Shown here in pieces: positions 22,290-35,290 of a DNA stretch of 64,000 nt; position 1 is the stretch's first letter, and every line of letters starts with the position of its first letter. The stretch lies in the NCBI GenBank assembly GCA_025267735.1, contig CM046294.1, positions 36,115,222-36,179,221 on the forward strand, read 5' to 3'. The position numbers and the translations under genes are program-made. The stretch is from Mactra quadrangularis (taxonomy: Eukaryota; Mollusca; Bivalvia; Venerida; Mactridae). The notes under the pieces were generated by a model. It saw only the letters and a list, made by a program, of their open reading frames with translations, was not told where the DNA came from and made no database searches.

Positions 22290-25200
22290 TATAATGCTTA
22301 ACTGTGTCCGCATTTGCAATCATGTATATTTGTAAACTTATCTAAGTGTATCTTCAATCGGAAACTGTTCAACTCAACAGTTCCTGCATTTTCTACCGCA
22401 AATACTTCAAGCCTTATTGATCGTATATTATTTGTATAATGACTGACATTCAATCAACCCACCTGGTAAACAAACAAATGTATCGAAATTGTTTATATGC
22501 CAGAACAATAGTTCACGCTGTTTATATTCTTTTATATTGACTTGCAGTTCAAATAGCTATACTAGTTTAGTGAAATACTCTTCTCACATTCAGACACAGT
22601 TGTTGACATTTAAATGCCACTTCGATACTCAGCCTTTTATTGATACTGTGGTATTATAATATTCGTTATCGAAATGTTCGTTTTGAACAGCAAATATTTA
22701 CTTTTTATGCCATTCTATTTCAAAACAATGCTATCTTGAACTTTTGAAACTACCTCCTTCCATTTACAGTCTAGATTATAAAACCTGGGAACGTTATAGA
22801 GTATAAATACAGTAATATTGACTATATTCATGTACAAATAAATACACATCTAACTGGCTGCACATGTCTTCTTACTAGTGGTTTCTGACATATATGACTT
22901 TGCCCTAACTCATTATCATCATATAGTCAAATCTACATGATTTTCTTTGCTATTAATTGTTCTTTTTTTGCTTCAATATTGATGTATCTAAATTCTAATA
23001 TGTTGTCAATATATTTTTTGTAAACTATTTATCCCATGTTTCCATACGTTCACTTTCGCAATTAAAGATACATTAAGTTTGCGAATATATTTGATAGATT
23101 ATGCCTAGAAGTAGACTTTAGACCGTCCACTGATTGTTAATCTGAAGGAGCGATTTGTTTAATAAAACTGATAGGACAACAAGTGTTAAGGGGATGTTTG
23201 TGGTAACAAAATTAAATTAAAGGTTATGATAATTGAATGGAAGTTTCATTTTACCAATTGTCTCTTTCATATTTAATTTAGATAATGAATCAACGAGTAT
23301 GTTCAAACATTATTTATATAACTATATCATATTTAAGACATTTAATTTCCTATGAAATAGTATCATGCTTTTGATTGGCATTTTCATTATTCAAAATGAG
23401 TTCTATATTTTGCATTAATAATGTACACGAACTATTAATCAAAAGTTTATGTTACTTTAAACATACAATGTTACTTTACTGTTTGCAGCTTTAACTAAGC
23501 ACAAATAGTAACAACAGACACGGTGGTGTATTCCTTTTTAGATTCTGTGACCGACTAACAACTAGATTAAACTCTTGAGTTACTAATTACAAAATTCATT
23601 TTTAATTTGAAATTTGAGCTTGCACAGAAATACACTAAACAACATAAGGTTGTTGACATACATAAAACGTCCAAATGTACTTCATTATAATTAACTTACA
23701 TTACATAATTAATGAATTCAAAGAATTCTAAGACCAGTTCTGTAAAGCCAGACATTGAAGTAAATAAGATTTTCTCCACCAATAAAGTTGTTATTAACAC
23801 ATAAAAACCTCAGTTTTTAGATCATCAGAGTACTGTGTACTCATGTTGTTCATACACGGTACAAAAGAAATATTAACTATCCAGTAAATTCCATACAGCA
23901 AAAACTTGTAATTATTTTAGTGCCACTTAAATTCATTGCCTCAGCTAATTCAATAGTACCATTTTTCTTTTTTTAAACTAAATTAGATTCTCGTCTATTG
24001 CATTAAGTGATTTGCATTTGGAACTGTGGAAAATATTGATTATCCTATCCTAATTGTATCTTCAACTATATTTAAAGTTGATTATCTCGATATTTTTTCA
24101 GAATATCAATCACAGCCCATTTGTTAAACTGTCAAAGAAGTGTTTCAACTGTTGCTCTCTACTGTCAAATTAAATTTCCTCTCTTTTTGTTGAGATAAAA
24201 TCTCGAATGAAATTTAAATTCTGCATACAAAATTGCATTAAAGAAACGACTTTGACGAAATATTACTAAACGCATTGATCTAGTGTATTCCCTTGCTCCT
24301 GATGAATAATGCGTGAGTTTACAAACGTATAAATAGGCGAACTGGTTTATGTTTTGACGGTTAATCTTGTTTATATATCGTACGAGGGTATTAGTTTTTT
24401 CAAAGATGTTTTTATAATTAATTCTTTTACATTTTTCATGATAATTAAACAATAAAGAATACAACACTAAGCAAAACTCGAAAATATTTTTTTCCAACTG
24501 ATACAACTTATTTCGAGTAAATTGACATTGGGTTAGAAACAGAACTTACCATTACAACCAATCTTGTTCTTACAAACCCTTTATAAACATGAACATTGTT
24601 TAAATGTGATCATTATAAAACATAACTAGACGAAATGTGGTTGCTGTCTTAACACTGTCAGCGTTGTATATGTTCTTAAAATAAATGTAAGAGTGACTCT
24701 GCCTGCAATTTGCAACTCGGAAATTAGTATGGTGAGTTTCTCACATGCAATAAATCCAACTGCTGTTGACATTGTAATGACGCATAATGACTCTGCCGAT
24801 TATTTGAATAGCGGTATTTCAAACTTTGTTTCTTAAATGTTCCTAAAGAACTTTAAAGATTTATTGTTTTTTAAACGTGTTCGCAAACAACTTTTATTTA
24901 AACTTGTCAAAATTTATTTTCATCAACTCCCTATAACAATAAAAGTTCACAATCGAGTTTCAATTAATTATTGGCACCGAAACGATGTTCGTATAAAAAT
25001 AAATAACTTTAGGTTTTTGAGAGAGAACTCTATTTTATCGCTTAGATGCACTCGGAGAAGGTTTTACAGCCAAATATATTAGTGAAGTGTTTTAAGTGAA
25101 TCTCTAATCTTACACAATTACAGTTGATGTATTGGGTGACATCAGAGGTTTATCTAACTATTAGTGATAACTAGATAAAGTAACTGATTTTGCCAAGCTA

Positions 25201-25351
25201 AATGTGGTTGCTTAACTTTGAAATTGAGGAATCTCTCGAAAAAGTCGAGACTTTCGAAAGTTTTGATATTGGAGCCTAAATTATGGAACTGACTTTACAT
25301 TATTTATATATTTACTCGTACTTCAGTACATAAATATTGTTCTATTGTTTA
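22290..25351. other. AT-rich DNA, one interspersed repeat, no gene recognised
   Basis: Apart from the repeat at 22593-22800 and the CTGTCAAA-containing piece at 24125-24300 that resembles 14505-14700, no feature could be recognised. Open frames of 80-113 codons (24165-24506 minus, 24837-25082 plus) are low-complexity AT-rich sequence without motifs. Confidence 0.5.
22593..22800 (+). repeat. Interspersed repeat, copy 2 of a pair
   Basis: Partner of 8714-8945, same orientation, with shared ordered strings beginning ACAGTTGTTGACATTTAAAT. Moderately diverged; type unknown. Confidence 0.65.
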
Positions 25352-25485
25352 ATGCGTTTAACGCCGTGTCAACACAATTTAGGTAATTGTTCGGCGTCCA
25401 GCGCACCTAATATAGCTTTTCTGGACCCTTGTCTTCAACCAGTACTCACCCACCCTTCCACAAGGGCCTGGAAACTTCTCCCGGG
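25352..25485 (-). mobile_element. SINE family A with an internal deletion removing the head
   Basis: On the minus strand the 3' domain (GACGCCG...ACGGCGTTAAAC) and the body as far as GGAGAAGTTTCC are present. Then the sequence jumps directly to CCCGGG, the very 5' end of the family. The tRNA-like head and adjacent body (about 150 bp) are missing. The junction lies in a shared CC, which fits a microhomology deletion rather than 5' truncation at insertion. Confidence 0.85.
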
Positions 25486-28272
25486 TTACTATATGAATAT
25501 ATTAACAATTGGATACTCTGGTCAATTGACACTATTTTTAAATCTAAAATTGAATGGTGTATTTCTACAATGATATCCATAGTCCCGTATCACAATTTAG
25601 ATATGGTAGTTTAACTGTACTATACAATACTTCTTGTTTTACATTGAAAATCTCGATACTAATTATGTGTTAACATGTTCGAGGATATAGTCTAGCAATT
25701 TGAGATCCGTCATTAGATTATCTACAACAAGTGTTTTATTATTTCAGGAATTGGAAAATCAATATCATTCATTAGATAAAGTAGTTTAAACCAATAAAAT
25801 TATTCAATGGTGAAACATAAAACTGGATAATGCCTTAAAACTGATTATAAAGAGTGATTGTATTGTGTATGAGGGACTCATAATGTTTGTGATTATATCA
25901 GAAGTACTTTGGTCATTATCCGATTGTTGTTTAAAAATAATGGAATGGAAACACTTTTCCTTAGTCAGAAATGCCATACATAGCGGTTCGTCTCAATAAA
26001 AAATTAAATGATACACTGTTGCATAATTATTAATTTCGAATGATGTTAGGAAATTTTAGTTGTGTTTAAAAAATATTCTCTTTTTGACTCATTGACGTTT
26101 GCGTGATTTCCTTATTCATTGTAGCTACTGCAACACAACAACGGTCGTAATTTAGAAATTTTAACATTTAATCATAGTATCTAATTGTACATGTTTATCT
26201 TCATTAGAAGCTATGCTATAAATAGATTTAATAAGAACTTTAAGTAAAATGTATTGATAATGTTATATCAGAAGTTGTCGCCTTTTCACATTTTATAATA
26301 CCGACATATATGTGTTTCTTAGCGAATTCAAAATAACAATACATTTGGCTGTCATCATTGGACGGGATGCATGACTAAATTTCTTGTTACCTTGAAAATA
26401 ATTTATTCCGTAAAAGAAATCCCTTCTCATTTAGTGAATTATTCAGAATATTCACAAATTTGCATATTTTACCAGAGAAAATACAGTTTCTTAGCATGGT
26501 TAAAATGTTTGTATTAATGTCTAAATTTGCGTTGCATATATGCAGTTGTCAAAATATAGCTTACGTTTGATGGAGTATATTGTCTAATCAATTATCTTAG
26601 GTAAAAAACCTAAATAAAATTATTTTTAAAATTATACATTACCAAACACATCAATCATTACGGTTATATCACTTTCAAAATAATGAGTGACACAAACACA
26701 ATCGACAAAAATAAAACTGTGTTATAAGTTCAACAATCAAAATATCAACCAATCACAATATATGTTAGAAATCATTCGACTTGATAAACAGCGGGAACGG
26801 TAATGAATCTATTAAGATCGGTCAAGCCCAAATACAATCTCTCGCCACTGTCCGAGTTCTGACATACATAAGAGAAAAAATGTTATAAAATTCTGGTTGG
26901 CAAAATCGATTTTCTGAAACTTTAAATGAAATGATAGCATGCTTTTATGCTTACGCATTAATAATCAAATAATAACATGGACTCGTCAGAAGCTGGGAAA
27001 GAGATGGAAACAATTATGTTAACAGTCAATGCAATTACCATTCTACGCAATAAATCAGATAAATAAATTGTAACTATAGGCAACTCTAATATCTGTTATT
27101 TTGATAAAGTATATCATTTGTTGAAGTTGAGTTTTTGTGATGAAAACATCCAAACGTAATTCTTCATAGTTTCAGTGTTTTGCATTATTGCTATCACCTG
27201 TGATTGTATATTACTACAGTACTGATCACTAATAGTAGTGTAGTATCTTTGCTTCTGTTGATGATATGGCAATTATAAAAGTTATAGTAACATACTGTAT
27301 TTACATCAGGCACGCTGGAGTAAATATCTTTGATAATACATTTTAATATTTCATTTGATAAATGTATGTATGTTTTTTTAGAAGCTGTAACAACCCGTTT
27401 TATACATGCTGAATACTCCGATTTGATAATATACTCATAAAAAACGTATACAAACTTTATTCCTTTATATTTATGTAAAACGTTCTTATAAATAGTACTT
27501 AATTTTTGTTATTCTAATTTTTCATGGAATTAAAGCCATTGGATGGAAAAGAAATCGTCAGAATGTCTGACAAAGATAATTAAAAAAGCGTATGTGTAAT
27601 GATGAAACAGCTATTGCAATATTTGCAAAAGTATTTGTCATTGTATCACACTGAGATGAAACATAAAACTGACATTTAATGCACTGAACACTATAAGGAT
27701 GAACTGTTTCTGTAACAGCTTCCATACCACCGTAACCTTAACATAAATACTTTAAGATTACAAAAGTAACATTTGCTCTTAATAAGCAAAGTAAAGTAAT
27801 AAGATACGATGTAACATTAATAGAAGCCATAGAATGTCAAGAAATCAGAAAATATAAAGAGGTGGTTGTCTGCTTGTTTAAACACCAATAAACCAGTGCC
27901 AACCTGCAATAAATCACTGTTCCTAGTCTAAACATTGTTGATAAACAGTTTATCTTTTACAAGACCTGTTTGTTTATTATGTTATACAGAGAAGATTCGT
28001 TTTGAAGTATATTGTTTGAAATGTGAATATATTTTAAACCAAGTGGCAGGGTTGAAATTGGATTAATGTAACAGAAAAATTGAACAAAAACAGATTCACT
28101 ATCTCTAAATTTATATAACTCGTACGATACAATCTCACTATTACGCATACTTCATTCATTCATTCTGTTATAATTTCCAATGTTGAATCCATTGTGAGTG
28201 TTTAGAGTATTGGAGATTATAACGTTCAGCAAGAGAGTGGTTTTCAAACCTTTATTTCTAACTCTATTTCAG
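25486..28272. other. AT-rich DNA upstream of the exon, probably intron
   Basis: No second exon was found. The segment 25735-25835 is a diverged repeat shared with 11545-11640. The last 40 bases form a pyrimidine-rich tract with a possible branch point (CTAAC) and end in the acceptor AG at 28271-28272. Confidence 0.5.
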
Positions 28273-28483
28273 AATCGGTTTTACCTCCATCCGAGGTTCA
28301 CGTTGTGGTTAGTGGTTACACTGCAATAATTAACTGGACACAGGATGGTGATGTTGATGGAATTACAAGATTTGAGTTAACTTGTGAAATTCTTGGAAAC
28401 ACTATCGGTACAGTTAAAATAACTCATGGAATAAACAGGACTTTTAGAACTTATAAACTTTGGGGACTTTTACCTTCCCACAG
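28273..28483 (+). CDS. Internal exon encoding part of a fibronectin type III domain
   Basis: This is the only convincing exon in the window. It is 211 bp, open in one frame, preceded by a polypyrimidine tract and TTTCAG, and followed by the consensus donor CAG|GTGAGT. The upstream intron is phase 1 and the downstream intron phase 2. The peptide starts SVLPPSEVHVVVSGYTAIIN and has the FN3 pattern: a proline-rich start, strand B ending in a tryptophan (INWTQDG), then a hydrophobic strand (TRFELTCEIL) and strands IGTVKI and RTYKLWGLLP, where the domain's conserved L-P turn leads into the missing strands F-G. Two N-glycosylation sequons (NWT, NRT) fit an extracellular location. The rest of the domain must lie in other exons, not found here. 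The parent gene (receptor, adhesion or matrix protein) cannot be named. A decayed exon cannot be excluded, but frame and splice sites are intact. Confidence 0.8.
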
Positions 28484-29054
28484 GTGAGTTGATATTGCGG
28501 TTTTAGTTTTGTTTGATATTTCAAATGTATTTTAACTATAAACGTAAATACGCTATAAAATCAAATTTATTAAGCATCTTTGGCTATGTTATAAATTATT
28601 CTAAGATAGATTGCGGCTCATAAAATGTATTACAACTGTACTATTATATTGAAGTTAGATTTCTATTGTATTATATTTCACTACTTTTGGACTCAAGTAT
28701 TTTCAAACGGATATTAAAGATACTTATTTTAGTGTATGTGGATTTAATAAACCAAAGGTGATATACAATCAATTATTCGTCATAATCAACATTACATGAA
28801 ATTATAGAAGACTATGTACTGCTACCCTTACAGTCATTTTGAAATTATTTTTGCCTTGAGCAATCTGAAACATATTTCAGTCTATGAATGTTTAATAACC
28901 ATATATATCGCAATTAAGCTTTTCCTTTCAATGTGTTTTATTAACTGTGCTGGTAAGTAAAATAGTAAGTAAGAGGCATAGCATGTCTGTCAGTTTGTTT
29001 ATTCCATTTGTTGACTTGATTTTAGTATGCAAGAAGGTTCATTGCATTTGTGAA

Positions 29055-29210
29055 ACGTCTTGTGTTCTGTATTTACATTTTAACTAATGAATATAAACGA
29101 GGATTTGAATGAATGAGGAAATAAAGTAACGATACCGTTCAACAACATTGGCATGGCACCAGTTTCTTGAATAATTTTGCAAACGTAAGACGAATGAGAA
29201 ATCTGGAATA
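29055..29210 (+). repeat. Diverged repeat, copy 1 (partner 33720-33870)
   Basis: Shared ordered strings are CTGTATTTACATT, AACTAATGA-TATAAA, GGATTTGAATGAAT or a variant, GATACCGTTCA and GACGAATGA. It is direct-oriented and of unknown type. Its offset to the partner (about 4.66 kb) differs from the other nearby pair. Confidence 0.55.
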
Positions 29211-32200
29211 TTTACTACAAATGTCTGATATTTACATACGTGTCATAGAATCTCGGTCTAAATATAAAACATTTCTATTCAGAATAAGGTATTCGAACGT
29301 CGAAAACACCCGCATATATATACAGAACTGTGTCAAATGTTATTTAAGGACTTTCTTCAGATCATAGACTTAAATCATTCAATATTATATTTTTGTATTG
29401 GTTTACTATATATTTGATAATGTGATGGCATACTTATAGCTAAGTTTCCTATTTAAATAGTCATCGCTAAAATCCTGAAAATATGACGTTTTAAATAATT
29501 AATAAACCAACTCTATAATTATCAAGCTCACTCTAGTACGAAAAAAATACTTCCTAAAAATATTGCTATATTATATATTTTTCGATTCGTTTTCCTTTAT
29601 TTTGATTATAATTGTATTACAAACACATCTCTGAAGAAACGTATTGAATTAGATAATTGTATTTCTTTACTTTCTAGGTATTGACAAAAATGTAATTTAG
29701 TAATGGAAGCTCTTGGTCTCTCACCTAAGTAATTTCATCGAAAGAAACAAGTCACTGATTTTAAAGATCTGGGACCCGTATTATCAACGGTCTTACGATC
29801 AATCTTTTGTCGTAAATCATTCTATATCGTACTGTTATATCATCGTAAAATTGTTGATTATATACTGCCCTGATCTGATAGTAAGGATACGATGTATTTC
29901 TTAAACGTAATGGTTACAGTACACGTTTTAATTGTTTTTTCCGTTCATACTGAGATCAAATGTTATTTGCCTTGCTCCATAATTGGTTTGGTAATGTCCA
30001 ATATTCGAGACTGCAGTACATTAATTATTCATATTATCTGTGTACTTGAGAAAGCCTTGATAATTTTTCAAGGTAACGTTTGTATCATATTATGATAAGA
30101 ATGGACATTTTGTTATTTTTTCCTATGTCAATATTTTTATAATATTAGTCCAATTATTGCGTTAATTGTCGAACGTTCCTTACGGAAATCTAAATTAGTC
30201 TATAAAGTTATTTTAGTGAGTGATAATTATACTGTCTGGGTTCTTGATAGAAGTAGCTGAAATTGTAAGAGTCCTATTAGACTTAGCTTATATCTTGATA
30301 ATTACCTGAATGTTTTAGATAAAGATGTCCTAAATAACGAAAATAACCGTATAACCACTACAAATCTAAATAAATTGGAGATGATACAATTGTAGCCTCA
30401 TAAAACCACCAACATTGCTTTAATTGTTAGAAATTTAGGATAAGTTAATTACACTATTGTCTGCATTCAACACAAAAATAAAACATTTAATTGTTTCGTT
30501 TGACATTAAACCGCAGTATTCTTGCAAGGTTTATTCTAGCAATGTTATTTTCGAAAACAAACTTATCTTACGAAACAAATAATACCCGTTTTTGTTACTT
30601 AAGTAAATGGTAGAATCAGGTGTATTACAGTTCGTCAAATTTTATATCTACATACAAAAATATTGCATGGTACTTATTGGACTAAATACTTAGTGTTAGT
30701 GTTTTATTTATCAACATCTATGATATGATTATCTGCATGTATTGTAGTTATTGTACCATCATTAGGAAAGATAGCTATCGATAAGCATATTGATAAACTT
30801 TTCAGTGACTTGTCCAAACTGGTATGTATAAAAACATTAGTGATACTTGCTGAGAGAGGAACGATAAGAAAATTCAATCCGTTAAGGTCCATGAAATTTT
30901 AAAGAAGTGTCACTTTGAATCTATTCTAGCTATTTTCTATATCCTGTTACATTGGTATTCAGTCTGTTATATAGTGAATGCTTTAGCAATGGTAATATCT
31001 ACCCGCATAGTTCATGTTGATGCAAAGTGTGTTATAAAATATTTATGACCTTGTTTAAATAAGTATTTTTACCAGATATACTGTACCAAAATGACTTCAC
31101 AGAAAATATGACACCAGTACATTTCATTGAAATTACATAATTCAGACGCCATACAAGGCTAGCACATCAATTTTTTCATGGTAAACATACACAGTGGCTC
31201 GTACAAAAGAGACGCGCTTAATACTATAGTATTGCAAGGCTTAGTCTAAATCATTAATTTGCATTCTTGTATTCAGTATAATACATACAATGTAATACAA
31301 TTGTTTATTTATAAAACATTGATACTTTTTGGTATTACAATGTTCCAAACCACATTAATTTAAGAAATTATATATTTTATAAGGACTGGGAAGGAATACA
31401 ATTTTTACGTTAAAAAAAATATATAAATATTTTGCAAAATTGCTTGGTTTTTGTCTACTGCATGTTTATTCTCATCATAGGATTGTTATTTTCCATTTAA
31501 GTGAGTAGTAGGCGTTTAAAGACCTTTCCTGGTATGAAGTAATGAACTATGTATTGTTGCTACTTACAAAATTGTCGTCAAATGATTTGTTTCAATTATG
31601 CTTAAATATTTTTAGTCGCTTATTGTTTGATAATGTATGCAAGCTAATTACACATTTACGGCTTTGTCTAGACTTATTTAAAACTACAAGGACTAAATCT
31701 AAGGCATATTACTTAGTTGTATTATTGCAAGCGAACTTGTTTATCGAATCACGTTTAGAATATCGGATAAAATTAGTAAAGAGAAACCTTTAAAATATGC
31801 ATAACGTCTTTATATAGTCCAACACTATTAACCTGAGCTTGGCTTTTATGCAAGAATATATTAAACTGAGTCTATACTTCTATTGTTGTCTTCGTTTGTA
31901 AATCGTGCTTTATCGGAAGCTTTCGGTCAAACGAAATTACTGAACAATTAATTTTGTTTCATAAGAATAACAACTTTGGAAATGTGGCACATTATTGCGG
32001 ACTCACGTTTATTCTAACAAAGGAATGCGTCACGAATTACAAATTCAATAACATGCCATGTTCAAGAATTTGATTTATAGTCACATAGGTTGATGTAAAG
32101 ACGTGTATATTCGTATATACAAATACGAAAACTCACAATTTAATGTAAGTGAAGCGTGTAATTATAATAATTAGGTAGTTCAAGCTTAGGTTAATGTTGT

Positions 32201-32989
32201 TGGACTTTACGTAGCACCTAATACGTGTTGATGTTATAATGATTTTACGTACAACAATTTACAACAACAGTTATATGGTTGTCAAAACAACAGCTACGTT
32301 AGTGTAATTTATTGATTCATTTATTATCTCGACAAAACGTTTTATAATATGCTCTTTTATTATATTTTTTTTCAATCTAACCCTGATGTTGCACGTAGAT
32401 GATGTTTAAAATTATAAAAAGTAATACATGGAATCAGTTAGAGAACATTTTATTGTGCAAATATATGTTATTACGTCATTTTGTATTTAGCTATGGAAAC
32501 ACTGCATGAACATTACTATTTTAAAACCATTAATGTAGTCTTGAGCTGTATTTACATATGAATATAATCACATCATACATTGAGCTAATTAAAATGTAAG
32601 AATGTCAAATATGTGAATGTATATTGGTTAATTATTGGATTGAGATTATTTATTTCGAATCCATCAATGCACAAATAACTTTACCACCATTGACTGTGGT
32701 TTGACGTATATTTTGCCAACTTTTGTCTTTTAGTGAGCTTTTTGCTTTACAATTGATCTTGCTATACCAATATCAATGTCCCAAACGTACGTGTATATTA
32801 AGTGAGCATTTTAATGTTAACCGGCAGCGACAAAACCCTTTCACATGTCAATGCTACATACTTAAGTATTTCTTATAAATGCATTATCAATCGACCTAAA
32901 GATTTTTAAATTTGTACATTACTATTTTAGCATACACATTGCAGATGATACATTTTGTAATAGAATCTATACGTATTGTTCTGTTTCCA

Positions 32990-33190
32990 GGTAACGCTAA
33001 ATTGTCCAGACGATACATTATCCTTTAAATATAAACGAATCGATTGAATCAACACGTGTTGTGAGGTGATACTTTGCTAAGATAACAGAGACACGCTATT
33101 TAAGGAAAATAATGACATGGTTAAGAGCATAGTGTATTACGTGGATGACAAGATTGACATATTGCATGCGAATAAAGAGTAATACTTTAT
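32990..33190 (+). repeat. Diverged repeat, copy 1 (partner 35097-35290)
   Basis: Shared ordered strings are AGGTAACG, AAATTGT or AATTGTTC, GATACATTATC or GATATATTATC, AACGAATCGATTG, AACAC or AACAT plus GTG-TG, AAGATAAC and GACATG. Both copies are in the plus orientation about 2.1 kb apart, so this could be a local duplication or two copies of a mobile repeat. Confidence 0.6.
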
Positions 33191-33719
33191 TTTCTCATTG
33201 TTTTGAATTTCTCCTTTCTCTTAATTACTCGTACATTAATCAACATTGATGTTCTTAAATTTAGAAACAAACCTCTAGATAAATATACAAATACTCTTAT
33301 TTAGCATCTGTACGTTGCTTCATAAACCGTTGGCCAATTACAGCTGATAACAATTCTATCTAGTCGATATTTAGGTCACGTTTGATCATATTGATATTGT
33401 TTACACTTTACGTTTTTCATTTTCATTATTGTTTTACTAATTCACATTTAAGAATATTTCCGGCTTATTTATTAATACTTGTTAATGCTAAATTATTTGC
33501 AATATGTATTTACTAGTTGGTACTGAAAGCACAATTTGAATCAACATTTTGTATTGCTAATTTGTGCTTTATGCATACTTTCGTCGAAAAATACTTAATC
33601 ACAAAGTGTATTGCAATTTAAAAGACATTAATTTCTATGTTAAACTTTACCTTGCAATCTGACAGTAATGAATTATGTACCTAACTCTTAGTGACTTCAA
33701 TAAAACGTGCTATTTGTGT

Positions 33720-33870
33720 ATTCTCGTGTCTTCTGTATTTACATTGAACTAATGACTATAAATAATGGTTTGATTGAATAGAGAAAATGAAAAACAATAC
33801 CGTTCACCATTGGTATAGGCCCAGTTATAAAACTAATGATCGGTTTAGGATGAATGACAAATTTAAAACA
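33720..33870 (+). repeat. Diverged repeat, copy 2 (partner 29055-29210)
   Basis: Same orientation as its partner, beginning at TCTTCTGTATTTACATTG. The copies share order but differ at many sites. Confidence 0.55.
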
Positions 33871-35096
33871 AACGCGACAAATTATATAGTCTTGTTACCA
33901 TTGTGTCAAATATAGTAATAGCAAATATTATTATTTTTAACCCACTGTTTATATAACGAACAATGACTAAACCATAAATTTTCCTTAGGCTAATTAGAAT
34001 GTCTTGGTATTTCAATTTATTTTGCTTGCAACGAGAGTTCTATTGTCAATATGTTATTTGATAAAACAATCATCATTGATTCAAACATAATAATTGTTTA
34101 GGCAATAAAACATGAAAGCTATCGATCATAATTGATCCATATAATCCTTTGCCAGTAATTCTACAAATGATAATTATGACTGGCAAATTGCAAGACCTTT
34201 AACAACATTTGTATAGTACAGTCATGTTTGATCATTTAGAACTATCAAAACAATGGCTTTCCTACTCTCCATTGCATCGGTTCGAAAGATTCACTCGTAC
34301 TTGTTCACTTTCTACCTCTGCTAAATTACTATCTACAAACTGATATTTCTATTTTTAGACTGAGACACATAAACATTTAAATCGCATGACTGTCACGTGG
34401 TTTTTAAAAATAGATGCAAAAATTCTCAAGCCTGTAATTTCAAAATGTCGAAATGCAAAGATGTTGGACAGTTTTGCATTAATTAGATAATGGAAAATTT
34501 ACAAAAATGAAAGTAAACATTGATCTTTTTGAACGTGTATCTCTGATCTTTTAACTGTAAACATAGAGCAACTTATTGAACTTAAATGCAAAGTGAAGCC
34601 ACGCTATATATGACGTCATACGAGGTTGCAGTCGTCACTAGTATGACCATACCATATAAGGCGTTGTTTACCCGTTCAACCAATGAAAATGCGTATAAAG
34701 TTTTTCAGCTAAATTGGAATTTGGTAAACTTTCATTGGTCGTTCAAAGGTTCATAGTAAAGGTCAATATCATAAATCGACTAGTTTTAAGGCAGCGGGTG
34801 AATGTATTGTATTCACTGAGCTGCGAGGGGAGTGTATGGCTTTCCATAAATATTATATTAATATCAAACACACTCATTTCTCCAATGGTAGAAGTTTACA
34901 TACTTTCACGTACAGTTCTGTTCACAGTAAATGTCGCATATTTTAAATTTGTTGACAAAAAAGAAGCTATATTTGCGAAACAGGTATATATTTCTATTTA
35001 GCTTGCCGATAAATCACATTGAAGCTGGTTATTTAAGGAATACGCTATATAGAGAAGTGTGTAATCATATACTTCTGTTTACTACACGTGGTTCTG

Positions 35097-35290
35097 TAAC
35101 TAGGTAACGTTTAATTGTTCAGGTGATATATTATCTTAAAAAATAACAACGAATCGATTGTAACAACATGTTTGCTTGGTGATAGTTCTTTAAGATAACA
35201 TAAGCTGACAATTAAAGGAATAACACGACATGATAAACTGCTTAGCTCATTTACTTGACGTGAATGCTTAAAACATTGGTATAAACACGC
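35097..35290 (+). repeat. Diverged repeat, copy 2 (partner 32990-33190)
   Basis: Same orientation as its partner, beginning at AACTAGGTAACGTTTAATTG and containing AACGAATCGATTG. No coding content. Confidence 0.6.

Noticed and set aside
34600..34760. A promoter with TGACGTCA and CCAAT-like boxes
   Set aside because: Short motifs only; no first exon, CpG-rich patch or downstream gene could be supported.
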